A DNA stretch of 43,690 nt from Candidatus Fermentibacterota bacterium (GTDB lineage Bacteria > Fermentibacterota > Fermentibacteria > Fermentibacterales > JCC-6). Below, in pieces: positions 15,868 through 23,863 of the stretch. Numbering within the stretch: the first letter of the stretch is position 1; every line of letters begins with the position of its first letter. Position numbers and translations under genes: made by a program. The DNA lies in contig JAUVIR010000029.1 of the NCBI GenBank assembly GCA_030592645.1, forward strand, positions 1-43,690, written 5' to 3'. The notes beneath the pieces are model-generated. The model had not been told where the DNA came from and did no database searches. It saw nothing but the letters and a program-made list of their open reading frames with translations.

Positions 15868-16734
15868 ATGCTCGGTTCCTTTCGACTCAGTCTTTCAGGA
15901 TTCCTTGTAGCAGTTGTTTCGCTTCTCTTCTCTCTGCATGTCTGCGCTGATGATCTCAGCGCATATATCGATGAATGGGCTGCAAGAAGTGATGGGCCGG
16001 TATTATTCAGAGTACTTGGCATTCCGTCCGAGATTCTTCCCGATGGAATAGATAATCTGGATCTGCTGATTCTGGGCGACGATCTTATTAATGGTTCAGA
16101 TCTTGCGGTTATCGGCTTTGGCAGGGATACTCTCTGCTTTGGCACTGTATCGTTTGACATGTTTCTGAATCCAGCCAAGGCATTTGCTTCTTTCAGAAGT
16201 GAAGATAGTTTGATAGTTCTTTCCTCCGAATATCCCTGCAGGACCACAAGGTGCAATATGTCCTTCGCATGGGATGAAGATGAACAGATTCTAATCCCGA
16301 TCGAATCCTGGATTACCGACAGGTCCGCTGATCTTCTGACGTCTGCGGATTCCCTGCTCGAGATCGGTGAGATCCGTCAGGCTGCGGACAGCATCCGCAA
16401 TATGTACTACGGCTGGTCGTATTACAGGGACAGTGAACTCTGCTGCCGATTCCTGAGGGCTGCCCATGCTGCTTCAATGGATGCATCTGATGAGGAAGCT
16501 CTGGATTATTACGACGCAGCAGTGTACGCCTTTGATATTATCCAGTACGATGACTTATGGTTCATTTCGTTTGATTCGCTGGAAGAATTTATGAGAAGTG
16601 ATTACGCCGACTACATCGAAGCGGAGGAACTTGCCGATATACTCCATGATTACGCGGGTATTTTCAGGGATAACGGCTTTGCTGTAGAAACTGTCTTCGA
16701 TAATATCGCTGATATACTTGAAGGGAAAGATTAA
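15868..16734 (+). CDS. Exported protein of unknown function
   Basis: This 288-residue protein starts at the ATG at 15868 behind AAAGGAG. A basic start and hydrophobic stretch (MLGSFRLSLSGFLVAVVSLLFSLHVCA) form a signal peptide. The mature part is strongly acidic, with many Asp, Glu and Tyr residues (YYDAAVYAFDIIQYDDLW, DYADYIEAEELADIL). Helical pairs around 170-230 could be degenerate TPR-like repeats. Two Cys pairs (CRTTRC and CC) are visible. No family is recognised. It follows the terminator of the selenoprotein operon. Confidence 0.75.
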   Translation: MLGSFRLSLSGFLVAVVSLLFSLHVCADDLSAYIDEWAARSDGPVLFRVLGIPSEILPDGIDNLDLLILGDDLINGSDLAVIGFGRDTLCFGTVSFDMFLNPAKAFASFRSEDSLIVLSSEYPCRTTRCNMSFAWDEDEQILIPIESWITDRSADLLTSADSLLEIGEIRQAADSIRNMYYGWSYYRDSELCCRFLRAAHAASMDASDEEALDYYDAAVYAFDIIQYDDLWFISFDSLEEFMRSDYADYIEAEELADILHDYAGIFRDNGFAVETVFDNIADILEGKD

Positions 16735-16772
16735 GAACTAAATACTGAGGGATAAACTCCCTTCGTTATCAA

Positions 16773-18617
16773 TTATTCAATTACTACGAACCGCTGAGTC
16801 GCAGTGAACCCTCCCGCTTCCATCCGAACGAAGTAGATGCCTGCCCTTTGAGAGTTTAGTTGTACTTCCTGCTGACCGGCGGGAAACTCACAGTTAACTG
16901 GATTGCCTATTAACCTTCCAGTGATATCAAATATGCACAATTGAACAATACAAGGTTCTGGAATAGAGAATTCCAACTTCACCAATCCAGCAGCAGGATT
17001 GGGTGTAACGCCATAAAGAATATATTCGCCGACAGTTGGATCAACCGTGATTCCGGTAGGACTCCAGGTAACAGTGATGTCTTCAAGAGTTGGCGAAACA
17101 GATGGATCAGGTCTTTCAATAAGAACTCTATACTGGAAGTAACTGTCGTTATCAGCAAGAATCCCCTCAAGACTGCATGGTGCAGTTAATGTGTCGGACC
17201 AGGTTCCCATATCTTCCGGGTCGTCAGAAGCGCGTACTAAAATTGCAAGAGTGCATCCAGCAGGAACGTTAGCAGTCCAGTCTATATTATCCCAATCGGG
17301 ATCATTACCAAGGTACAGAATAGAGGATTCAACCCAGCCCTCAAGAGAAGGTCCAACAAAGTCGATCCAGTATAATTCAGTTTCGCCTGACATGGATGCC
17401 CATCTACCGACAGCATCCAGGTAACCGCTCTCATCGATGTCCGCAACAGAAAAGCATCCTATACCACTTGAAGCATTCCAGAAAGAATGCCGCTCCCATC
17501 TCAATGCATTACCACTGATGTTTTCGTACCAGACCAATACTTCAGGATATTTCTCGTAACCCAGAACATCCATATCGCCATCACAATCAATATCCATTAA
17601 TACTGTTGGAAAAGACGGCCCGGATAAGTCGAATATTTTCCTATGGTTCCAGTTGCTTCCCGAACCATCGGTATTAAGAAACAGTTCCAGGTTATAATTT
17701 GACTCGGTAGTATAACCAGTCAGGAGATCTATATCTCCATCAAGATCCCAATCGTATGTCAATCCGGATCGTGTGCTATGCGGTCCGGCTAAGATAGAAT
17801 GAGTGTCCCAGATTCCTTGACTTACCTGCTCAATCCAGCCCAGGCGATATGGAGTGGATCCATCTCCGCAGAAGATATCCACATCACCATCCCCATCTGC
17901 ATCTGCTGCCCCGAGCCAGCTGGGATAACCAAAGTAACCGGTTGTATAAACGATAGACCAGTCATGTCCGATTCCATCAACATTCTCAAAGATAATGACA
18001 TCATCGGAGGACTTTGCACAACCAACCGCATCAAAGTCACCATCTCCGTCAATATCAGTATGGATTATCTTCCATGCCCAGTCATAACCAAGAGCTATTG
18101 GGTATCCCTGCCAGGAATCGCCAGTTCCATCCAGATTTTCGTAGTAGTAGAAATCATCACCCACGGCGATCAGGAAATCGATATCACCATCATCGTCCAG
18201 ATCAACTGGATCTATGCAGTAAGTTTCGTAGTATGTCACAGGAAATGAGTGGATATCCCATTGCTGACCTGACCCATCAATATTCTCAGCCCAGAATACT
18301 GAATCCAGTGGAGTATTACTATACGCCACATCGATATGACCATCACCATTAACATCGCATGCAATTGCATACCTTATTAGTACGTCACCCTTAAGTATAA
18401 AGTGAGATTCATCATCTTTTATACTTGTCCCCAGAATCAACGACCCGGGAACAGTTGGACAAATCCCTGAACTTGAGCAGAACCGATTAGTCCAATCCGA
18501 GTTAGGTCCTGGAACTCCGGATCCTCCGGACCAGTCTGTCTGAGTTGCTGAATCTGCATTGGAAAGAGAAAGGGGAACAATCAAAAGAACAGCCAGGAGT
18601 AGTTTTGTCACTTTCAT
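16773..18617 (-). CDS. Secreted VCBS/FG-GAP repeat protein with type IX-like sorting tail
   Basis: This 614-residue protein starts at the ATG at 18617, seven bases after GGAGA, with signal peptide MKVTKLLLAVLLIVPLSLSNA. From about 85 to 410 it has Asp-rich calcium loops: DVNGDGHIDVAYS, DLDDDGDIDFLIA, DIDGDGDFDAVG, DADGDGDVDIFCG, DWDLDGDIDLLTG and DIDCDGDMDVLG. These fit a seven-bladed beta-propeller. A fibronectin-like segment follows, ending TVTWSPTG. The last 85 residues (GVTPNPAAGLVKLEFSIP, then GRLIG, then AGIYFVRM) are a clear type IX-type sorting domain. No in-frame TGA occurs here, unlike its relatives A and B. Confidence 0.9.
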   Translation of the reverse strand: MKVTKLLLAVLLIVPLSLSNADSATQTDWSGGSGVPGPNSDWTNRFCSSSGICPTVPGSLILGTSIKDDESHFILKGDVLIRYAIACDVNGDGHIDVAYSNTPLDSVFWAENIDGSGQQWDIHSFPVTYYETYCIDPVDLDDDGDIDFLIAVGDDFYYYENLDGTGDSWQGYPIALGYDWAWKIIHTDIDGDGDFDAVGCAKSSDDVIIFENVDGIGHDWSIVYTTGYFGYPSWLGAADADGDGDVDIFCGDGSTPYRLGWIEQVSQGIWDTHSILAGPHSTRSGLTYDWDLDGDIDLLTGYTTESNYNLELFLNTDGSGSNWNHRKIFDLSGPSFPTVLMDIDCDGDMDVLGYEKYPEVLVWYENISGNALRWERHSFWNASSGIGCFSVADIDESGYLDAVGRWASMSGETELYWIDFVGPSLEGWVESSILYLGNDPDWDNIDWTANVPAGCTLAILVRASDDPEDMGTWSDTLTAPCSLEGILADNDSYFQYRVLIERPDPSVSPTLEDITVTWSPTGITVDPTVGEYILYGVTPNPAAGLVKLEFSIPEPCIVQLCIFDITGRLIGNPVNCEFPAGQQEVQLNSQRAGIYFVRMEAGGFTATQRFVVIE

Positions 18618-18729
18618 GAACACATCTCCATTCAAAAAATTATCAGTAATAACCTTTTACAGCCGAGTGGCTGCAGAATGTGATGTGCTGTGTTGCGAAG
18701 TTCCGGGCTGACCAATCAGCTCAGTTCAA

Positions 18730-18758
18730 TAATAATAGTCAATAATAATATTTGTCAA
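18730..18758 (-). promoter_or_regulatory. Promoter of the VCBS repeat protein
   Basis: On the minus strand TTGACA (18758-18753) and TTATTA (18735-18730) are separated by 17 bp. The spacer is a run of TATTATTATTGA-like units, so a second TTGACT lies within it. The leader to the ATG is about 105 bases. Confidence 0.45.
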
Positions 18759-18850
18759 TGAATGTATTTATCAACTAAAACAAATAGTATGTATACTAAT
18801 TTAATCGGGAATGCAGTCTCGCAAGGGGTTCAGGCAGGGTCTGGGGGCTG

Positions 18851-19192
18851 TTATTCTTCTCCTGATCCTCTGCTGCGATAGATGTGCCTGAAGGTTAGAA
18901 ATGCAGTAATCAGGGAGAAGAGAGCAACGCCTCCAAGAATGATCGCCATCCTGAGCCAGGGTATTTCCGTTGCCTTGCGAACGGCAATAATGCCCAGGGT
19001 TGTATGTATCCACACCGGGACAGTGATAGAGATGCTTACTGCAAGAATCATATCCGACCACTTCTTCCGGATCAGGAGCAGGAGGGGAAGAGCGACGAAG
19101 AGATATTTCAGTATAGTATCTCCCGCACGGCCGAAATGCGCACCAGCAAGAAGAAGGGCAATAATGGTCATTACAATCCTGAGAATATTCAT
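18851..19192 (-). CDS. Small integral membrane protein
   Basis: This 113-residue protein has three or four hydrophobic helices (near 4-20, 27-42, 47-70 and 80-105) and basic loops such as IRKKWSDMI and TFRHIYRSRG. The second of two ATGs (19192) is chosen because GGAGGT precedes it by 4 bases. It follows the DUF4230-like gene by 18 bp on the same strand. No specific family is recognised. Confidence 0.7.
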   Translation of the reverse strand: MNILRIVMTIIALLLAGAHFGRAGDTILKYLFVALPLLLLIRKKWSDMILAVSISITVPVWIHTTLGIIAVRKATEIPWLRMAIILGGVALFSLITAFLTFRHIYRSRGSGEE

Positions 19193-19210
19193 GTTGACCT
19201 CCATAACTGA

Positions 19211-19807
19211 TTATTCAAAGAGGATATTCTTTCCCGCATATTCCGATAGAACAGGTGCAAAAGCGTTAAGGCGAGTCAGTATTTCACTTCTTTCTGGCAG
19301 AAGATCCTCTGAATAGGCAAATTCGATGGCTACTGAATCAAACTGGTTCAGCAGTTCTTCCTGCATATCGTATCCAGCTATCTGATCGTAGAGCCATACC
19401 AGCCCGGATGTCTTTGTGTAGATATCCGCTGTACTGAGATCAGGTGACATGTCCAGCATCTCCACATCAGGAAGATGAACGATAATGCTGTTTGAGCTCT
19501 GTTCCAGGGAATCCTCGGTCAGTTTATCCAGATCTAATCCATATATGTATGTAACCTTCATTATTAACAGACCTTCTCTGTTCCCGAGAAGAAGGCTGTT
19601 CTCATCGATGTCCGTATATATGTATGTTGTTATCCTGTCAGTTGCAAGGAAGAAAAGACTTTCGGATTTGAGAACCTGCAGTATTGAAGTGGTTGATCTG
19701 GAGAAGCCGAAGAGATTGCTCAAGTCCAGGATGTTCAAAGTTGACAGGAACATCACTATAATTATCAGGCAGAGAAGAACAACAATCGACTTCCGAAGTG
19801 TTTTCAC
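19211..19807 (-). CDS. DUF4230-like membrane-anchored protein
   Basis: This 198-residue protein has a basic start (MKTLRKS) and one hydrophobic anchor (IVVLLCLIIIVMFLSTLNIL). An extracytoplasmic alpha/beta domain follows. The segment LLIMKVTYIYGLDLDKL followed by SIIVHLPDVEMLDMSPDL matches the DUF4230 pattern as I know it. The helix near 140-185 (QEELLNQFDSVAIEFAYSEDLL) fits the family's C-terminal half. Function is unknown. The start is a GTG without a clear ribosome-binding site, 9 bases downstream of the stop of a 23-codon frame, so initiation is probably coupled to that frame. Confidence 0.7.
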   Translation of the reverse strand: MKTLRKSIVVLLCLIIIVMFLSTLNILDLSNLFGFSRSTTSILQVLKSESLFFLATDRITTYIYTDIDENSLLLGNREGLLIMKVTYIYGLDLDKLTEDSLEQSSNSIIVHLPDVEMLDMSPDLSTADIYTKTSGLVWLYDQIAGYDMQEELLNQFDSVAIEFAYSEDLLPERSEILTRLNAFAPVLSEYAGKNILFE

Positions 19808-19816
19808 AGCAGATTC

Positions 19817-19888
19817 TCAGCACTGAGCAAAACGAAGTATCAAAACTACCGAAGCAATAGCTATAATCGCGAATACTATCTTTTTCAT
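19817..19888 (-). CDS. 23-residue hydrophobic peptide upstream of the DUF4230-like gene
   Basis: An ATG at 19888, four bases after AAGGT, opens a frame encoding MKKIVFAIIAIASVVLIL and then RFAQC before a TGA. It looks like a tiny membrane peptide or a leader that couples translation to the next gene. The frame is the same as that of the following GTG start, so TGA readthrough would fuse the two. It has Cys before the TGA, as in gene C, but only a 4-bp hairpin follows. Readthrough would also flip the topology of the downstream domain, so I treat it as a separate small gene. Confidence 0.4.
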   Translation of the reverse strand: MKKIVFAIIAIASVVLILRFAQC

Positions 19889-20181
19889 AAGACCTTTCTA
19901 TGGTATGGTACTCAGTGTTTGAGTATCGAATCATAATGATATTATGTCAAGATCAATCTTCCCCCGACTTCCTCATACTTTCTATTTAAAGGTGTGAGTA
20001 GTTGACGGCATCCTGGCTGAAAAGGTGCTTCATAAGTGCTTTTCGCCTTGACTATTGTGATTCCATCGGTTAAGTATTAAATGGATGCTATCTTATTGTA
20101 CTTGATGCCTGTGGTCACCATACAGCCGAGAGATGTTTGAGGTTGAACTAGAATAGTAATAAGATAGGGTTGTACCTATGA

Positions 20182-23100
20182 TTGATCCACCTGTTCGCAA
20201 ACAGACTGCAGGAGAACGAACTGCTTAACGTAATCCCCCGCCATATTCAGAAGCTCTTTCTCGAGGGCAGTACAGACGACTGTAAAGCAAACTGTATTCT
20301 TCTGCTTGATATCACCGGTTTCACATCAATGACCGAGGAACTGATGACCCACGGAAAAGCAGGAGCCGAGGTTCTCTCGAGTATCCTCGGGAGGATATTT
20401 TCCAGAGCTGTGAAGGAAATCTACAGTCGGGGAGGTGTGATAGCTCAGTTCGAGGGGGATGCTGTGTTAGCGGTCTTTCCGATAGACAGGCCCCGGGACG
20501 CGCTGGATGCGGCACGATCACTGGATTTGTACTTCAGGGAAAAACTTCATAACAGAACCAGATTCGGTGATTGGGAGGTTTCAGCCAGGCTGGCTCTTAC
20601 CGCAGGACCCATTGAGTGGGGCATAATCGGGAAAAAGAAGTTGATCCATTACGTGAAAGGTGCTCCGATCGTGAGGGCAGCCGCACTGCTGTCAGAAGCC
20701 AGCCCGGTCAGCCTTCAGATTGATGACAGTTTTCAGGTCTTTGATAACAGCAGCATCTCAGAAGCAATCGACGATTCAGAAGATACATACAGAAGAGCTT
20801 TCGATAACACGTGCAGGATAAGGAAGAGCGTTGCGGAACGTTTCGTGCCTGACCTGATATTGTCCAGCAAACTCACCGGTGAGTTCCGCGACATCACCGC
20901 TGTTTTCGTGGCTTTGCGCAGATCCCCGCTGGAGAATGCACAAAGCTCTATCCGAAGTATTCTTGAAAAGGCTGCCTATTACGGGGGATTTGTAAGCGGG
21001 CTTTACTTCACATCTTCAGAACCGCTTATCACCGTACTGTTCGGTGCTCCCGTAGCATGGGAAAACAATGAGTCCAGGGGTTGCCGATTCGCATGTGATC
21101 TGAAAAGATCAATCGGTGGAGGCATGAGGTGCGGTATTGTCTCAGGCACGGTTTACGCAGGGATGACCGGTAATTCAAGGAGATGCACCTACACTGTTTT
21201 CGGTGACACGATCAATACATCCGCGAGGCTGGTATTCAAGGCCCAATGGGGTGATTTGCTGGTTTCGGAGGAAACAGCTCACAGGACCGGGAAGGATTTC
21301 GCCTGGGGAGAGCGAACCAGCTGTTTATTGAGGGGCAAGAGAGAGAAAACTGTGATCCACAGCCTTCGTAACTGTCAGGATTCGAGTATCAGACGGGTCT
21401 ACCAGGGAAAAATGCTGGGGCGCTCCTCCGAATTTCGTTCTATTCAAAGAAGGATCTATGCACTGAAGCATGGTGCTTTCGCCGGTATTACCACCGTATA
21501 CGGTGAGGCGGGTATCGGAAAATCGAGGCTTATTTGGGAAGCGGCACTCGAGCATGAAGGATCATCCCAGACCTTCGTTCTGCGATGCGATGATATACTG
21601 AGAACCAGTCTCAATCCTTTCGAATACTTCTTCAGGGATTACTTCAGGCAGTCGAGTTCCAAGTCTGCAGAGGAGAATAGAAGATCGTTCGAAGAGGGAA
21701 TGGAGTTTCTGGCGGTAAAGCTTGAATCATGCGGATCCCGATCTGCGCCTTCCCTGATTGAAAATCTTTGCACGTATCAATCGATGATTGGTTCTGTACT
21801 TGGGCATTTCCAGGAAGGTTCATACTTTGAACAGCTTGATCCCGCGCAGAGGTTCGAGAACATAGCTGTTGCCACCGGAATCCTGATAGGAGCGCTTGCA
21901 ACGATACAGCCTCTCATACTCATCCTGGAGGATCTTCAGTGGATGGATGACGATTCAAAGAGGCTGCTTGGCTTCATCGCAGGAGAGCTTGCGAAGTACC
22001 CGGTGGCGCTGCTCCTCTCCAGCAGATACATGGACGACGGCTCAAAACCTGAGACGGGAATAGAACACAGAATGGACTACGCTTCGATCGATTTGGAACC
22101 TGTCGATGAAGAAGCTTCCAGATCCATTGTATCCGCCCATTTTTCCCACCATCCGGGAGCTGACCTCGCCACTTTCATTCATGAGCGGACTCTGGGAAAC
22201 CCCTTCTATATCGATCAGTTCTGCGTATACCTTAAGAATGCAGGATTTGTGGAGCGTAGAAGAAAGGGCTGGAGGCTTGTATCACGTAACCAGGAAATTC
22301 CCTCCGGTATCCTGTCAATACTGGTTGCCAGAATGGACAGGCTGCACAGCAGGCTAAAGAAGCTTGTACAGACGGCATCGGTTCTGGGTCAGGAGTTCGA
22401 CCTGAATGTCCTTTCCGATATTTCCGAAGAAAAGAATACGGACTTTCTGCTGTGGCAGGGCGTCAGCGAGCAGCTCTGGACCCGAACGAAGGAAACTACA
22501 TACACCTTCAATCATGCTCTGTACAGAGATGCTGCGTACGGCATGCTGCTGGAACGGGAACTGAAGAAACTGCATACAAAAGCGGCTGATGTGATATTGT
22601 GCAGGAACGACAGGGATCCCGATAAAGTGGCAGGGAAGATAGCATTTCACATGGAAAACTCAGGAAAACACCCGGAAGCCTCCGAATGGGGATGGAAGGC
22701 GCTGAGTCAGGCTTATGAGAACAGCAGACTTCATGAGTGTCTGCAGTGGACCGAAAAACTCCAGTCTATACTGATGAAGAACAGTGCAGAGGGCGGTAGA
22801 CCGGAGCTGCTCTGCAAAGTTCTGTTCAGAAGAAATGATGTTCTGTCCAAGCTGGGCAGACATGGGGAACAGGGGGAAAACCTGGAACTCCTCAGAAAGA
22901 TGTGCGAGGATGAAGGCTGGGATGATAGAACCACCGATCTAATCACTGTACGGGCGCATTACTGTAACAGTACCGGAAATATTGATGAAGCCTTTTCCCT
23001 TTACGAGAAGGGTCTGGGAGCTGCCGAAAAGGAAGAGAACCTTGAAAGCCAGGGGATGATACTGGGAAATCTCGGGATCCTTCACAGGGGCACGGGGCAT

Positions 23101-23859
23101 ATTGACAAGGCAGAAGAATGCTACGAAAAGGCACTTGCAATTTACAGGAAACTTGGTGATAGAAGAGGCGAAGGCAAAGTTCTCGGTAATCTGGCTCTTC
23201 TGCTGCGGCATGAGGGTCGCAGTGCAGAGGCTGAGAACCATTATCTGCAGGCTCTCAGGATACACAGGGAAGTTGGCAACAGAAGGGCGGAAGGCTACAT
23301 CCTCAACGGTCTGGGGAACCTCTCGGAAGATAAGGATGCCGCTCTTGAATGGTTCCGGATGGCTCTTACGATAAACAGGGAGGTAGGGGACAGAAAAGCC
23401 GTTGGTATCGCCCTGGGCAACATAGGTCAGATCGAATCTGAAAGGGGAGAGTTCGAGACATCAGCTCAGAATCTGGACAAAGCTCTTAATATCTTCAGAG
23501 ATATCGATAGTCTGCCGCTTCAGGCGGGAACTCTTAACATTATTGGAGAGATGTACATATCCCGGAGAAATCTGGATGCCGCATACACAAGCATCCAGGA
23601 GTCCATTGATATATCAATGAGGGCCAGGCGAAGGCGTACCGAGGTTATGGCCACAATCCTCCTTGGAAAGATAACGGTACTTAAGGGTGATACACAGAGC
23701 GCCCTTGAACTGTACACACAGAGTTACGATCAGATAATAAAATACGGATTCTCATTCGAGATTGATGAGAAATTTGCCCAGCTCCGCAAGCTGCTTATTG
23801 AAAATGGAACCGACGCGACTGCTTTACCGCTGCCGCCGGACTGGGATCAGGAAGGTTGA
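20182..23859 (+). CDS. Tandem cyclase-AAA ATPase-TPR protein, soluble adenylyl cyclase-like
   Basis: The frame encodes 1225 residues. A first class III cyclase domain (about 35-190) has both metal Asp residues, D43 in LLDITGFTS and D93 in QFEGDAVLAVF. A second, degenerate domain (about 230-400) keeps the transition-state residues N345 and R349 in VFGDTINTSARL but lacks the first Asp. The two should form one composite active site, as in eukaryotic soluble adenylyl cyclase. An NTPase module has Walker A GEAGIGKSR near 441 and Walker B LILILEDLQWMDDDS. About eight TPRs of 40 residues finish the protein. No signal peptide is present. The TTG start is uncertain: the best-placed site (AGGG) serves an out-of-frame ATG at 20178. 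Confidence 0.88.
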   Translation: MIHLFANRLQENELLNVIPRHIQKLFLEGSTDDCKANCILLLDITGFTSMTEELMTHGKAGAEVLSSILGRIFSRAVKEIYSRGGVIAQFEGDAVLAVFPIDRPRDALDAARSLDLYFREKLHNRTRFGDWEVSARLALTAGPIEWGIIGKKKLIHYVKGAPIVRAAALLSEASPVSLQIDDSFQVFDNSSISEAIDDSEDTYRRAFDNTCRIRKSVAERFVPDLILSSKLTGEFRDITAVFVALRRSPLENAQSSIRSILEKAAYYGGFVSGLYFTSSEPLITVLFGAPVAWENNESRGCRFACDLKRSIGGGMRCGIVSGTVYAGMTGNSRRCTYTVFGDTINTSARLVFKAQWGDLLVSEETAHRTGKDFAWGERTSCLLRGKREKTVIHSLRNCQDSSIRRVYQGKMLGRSSEFRSIQRRIYALKHGAFAGITTVYGEAGIGKSRLIWEAALEHEGSSQTFVLRCDDILRTSLNPFEYFFRDYFRQSSSKSAEENRRSFEEGMEFLAVKLESCGSRSAPSLIENLCTYQSMIGSVLGHFQEGSYFEQLDPAQRFENIAVATGILIGALATIQPLILILEDLQWMDDDSKRLLGFIAGELAKYPVALLLSSRYMDDGSKPETGIEHRMDYASIDLEPVDEEASRSIVSAHFSHHPGADLATFIHERTLGNPFYIDQFCVYLKNAGFVERRRKGWRLVSRNQEIPSGILSILVARMDRLHSRLKKLVQTASVLGQEFDLNVLSDISEEKNTDFLLWQGVSEQLWTRTKETTYTFNHALYRDAAYGMLLERELKKLHTKAADVILCRNDRDPDKVAGKIAFHMENSGKHPEASEWGWKALSQAYENSRLHECLQWTEKLQSILMKNSAEGGRPELLCKVLFRRNDVLSKLGRHGEQGENLELLRKMCEDEGWDDRTTDLITVRAHYCNSTGNIDEAFSLYEKGLGAAEKEENLESQGMILGNLGILHRGTGHIDKAEECYEKALAIYRKLGDRRGEGKVLGNLALLLRHEGRSAEAENHYLQALRIHREVGNRRAEGYILNGLGNLSEDKDAALEWFRMALTINREVGDRKAVGIALGNIGQIESERGEFETSAQNLDKALNIFRDIDSLPLQAGTLNIIGEMYISRRNLDAAYTSIQESIDISMRARRRRTEVMATILLGKITVLKGDTQSALELYTQSYDQIIKYGFSFEIDEKFAQLRKLLIENGTDATALPLPPDWDQEG

Positions 23860-23863
23860 ACAT

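Noticed and set aside
16747-16763. A terminator after the exported protein at 15868
   Set aside because: The stem is only about 5 bp and no T-run follows, so it is too weak to annotate.
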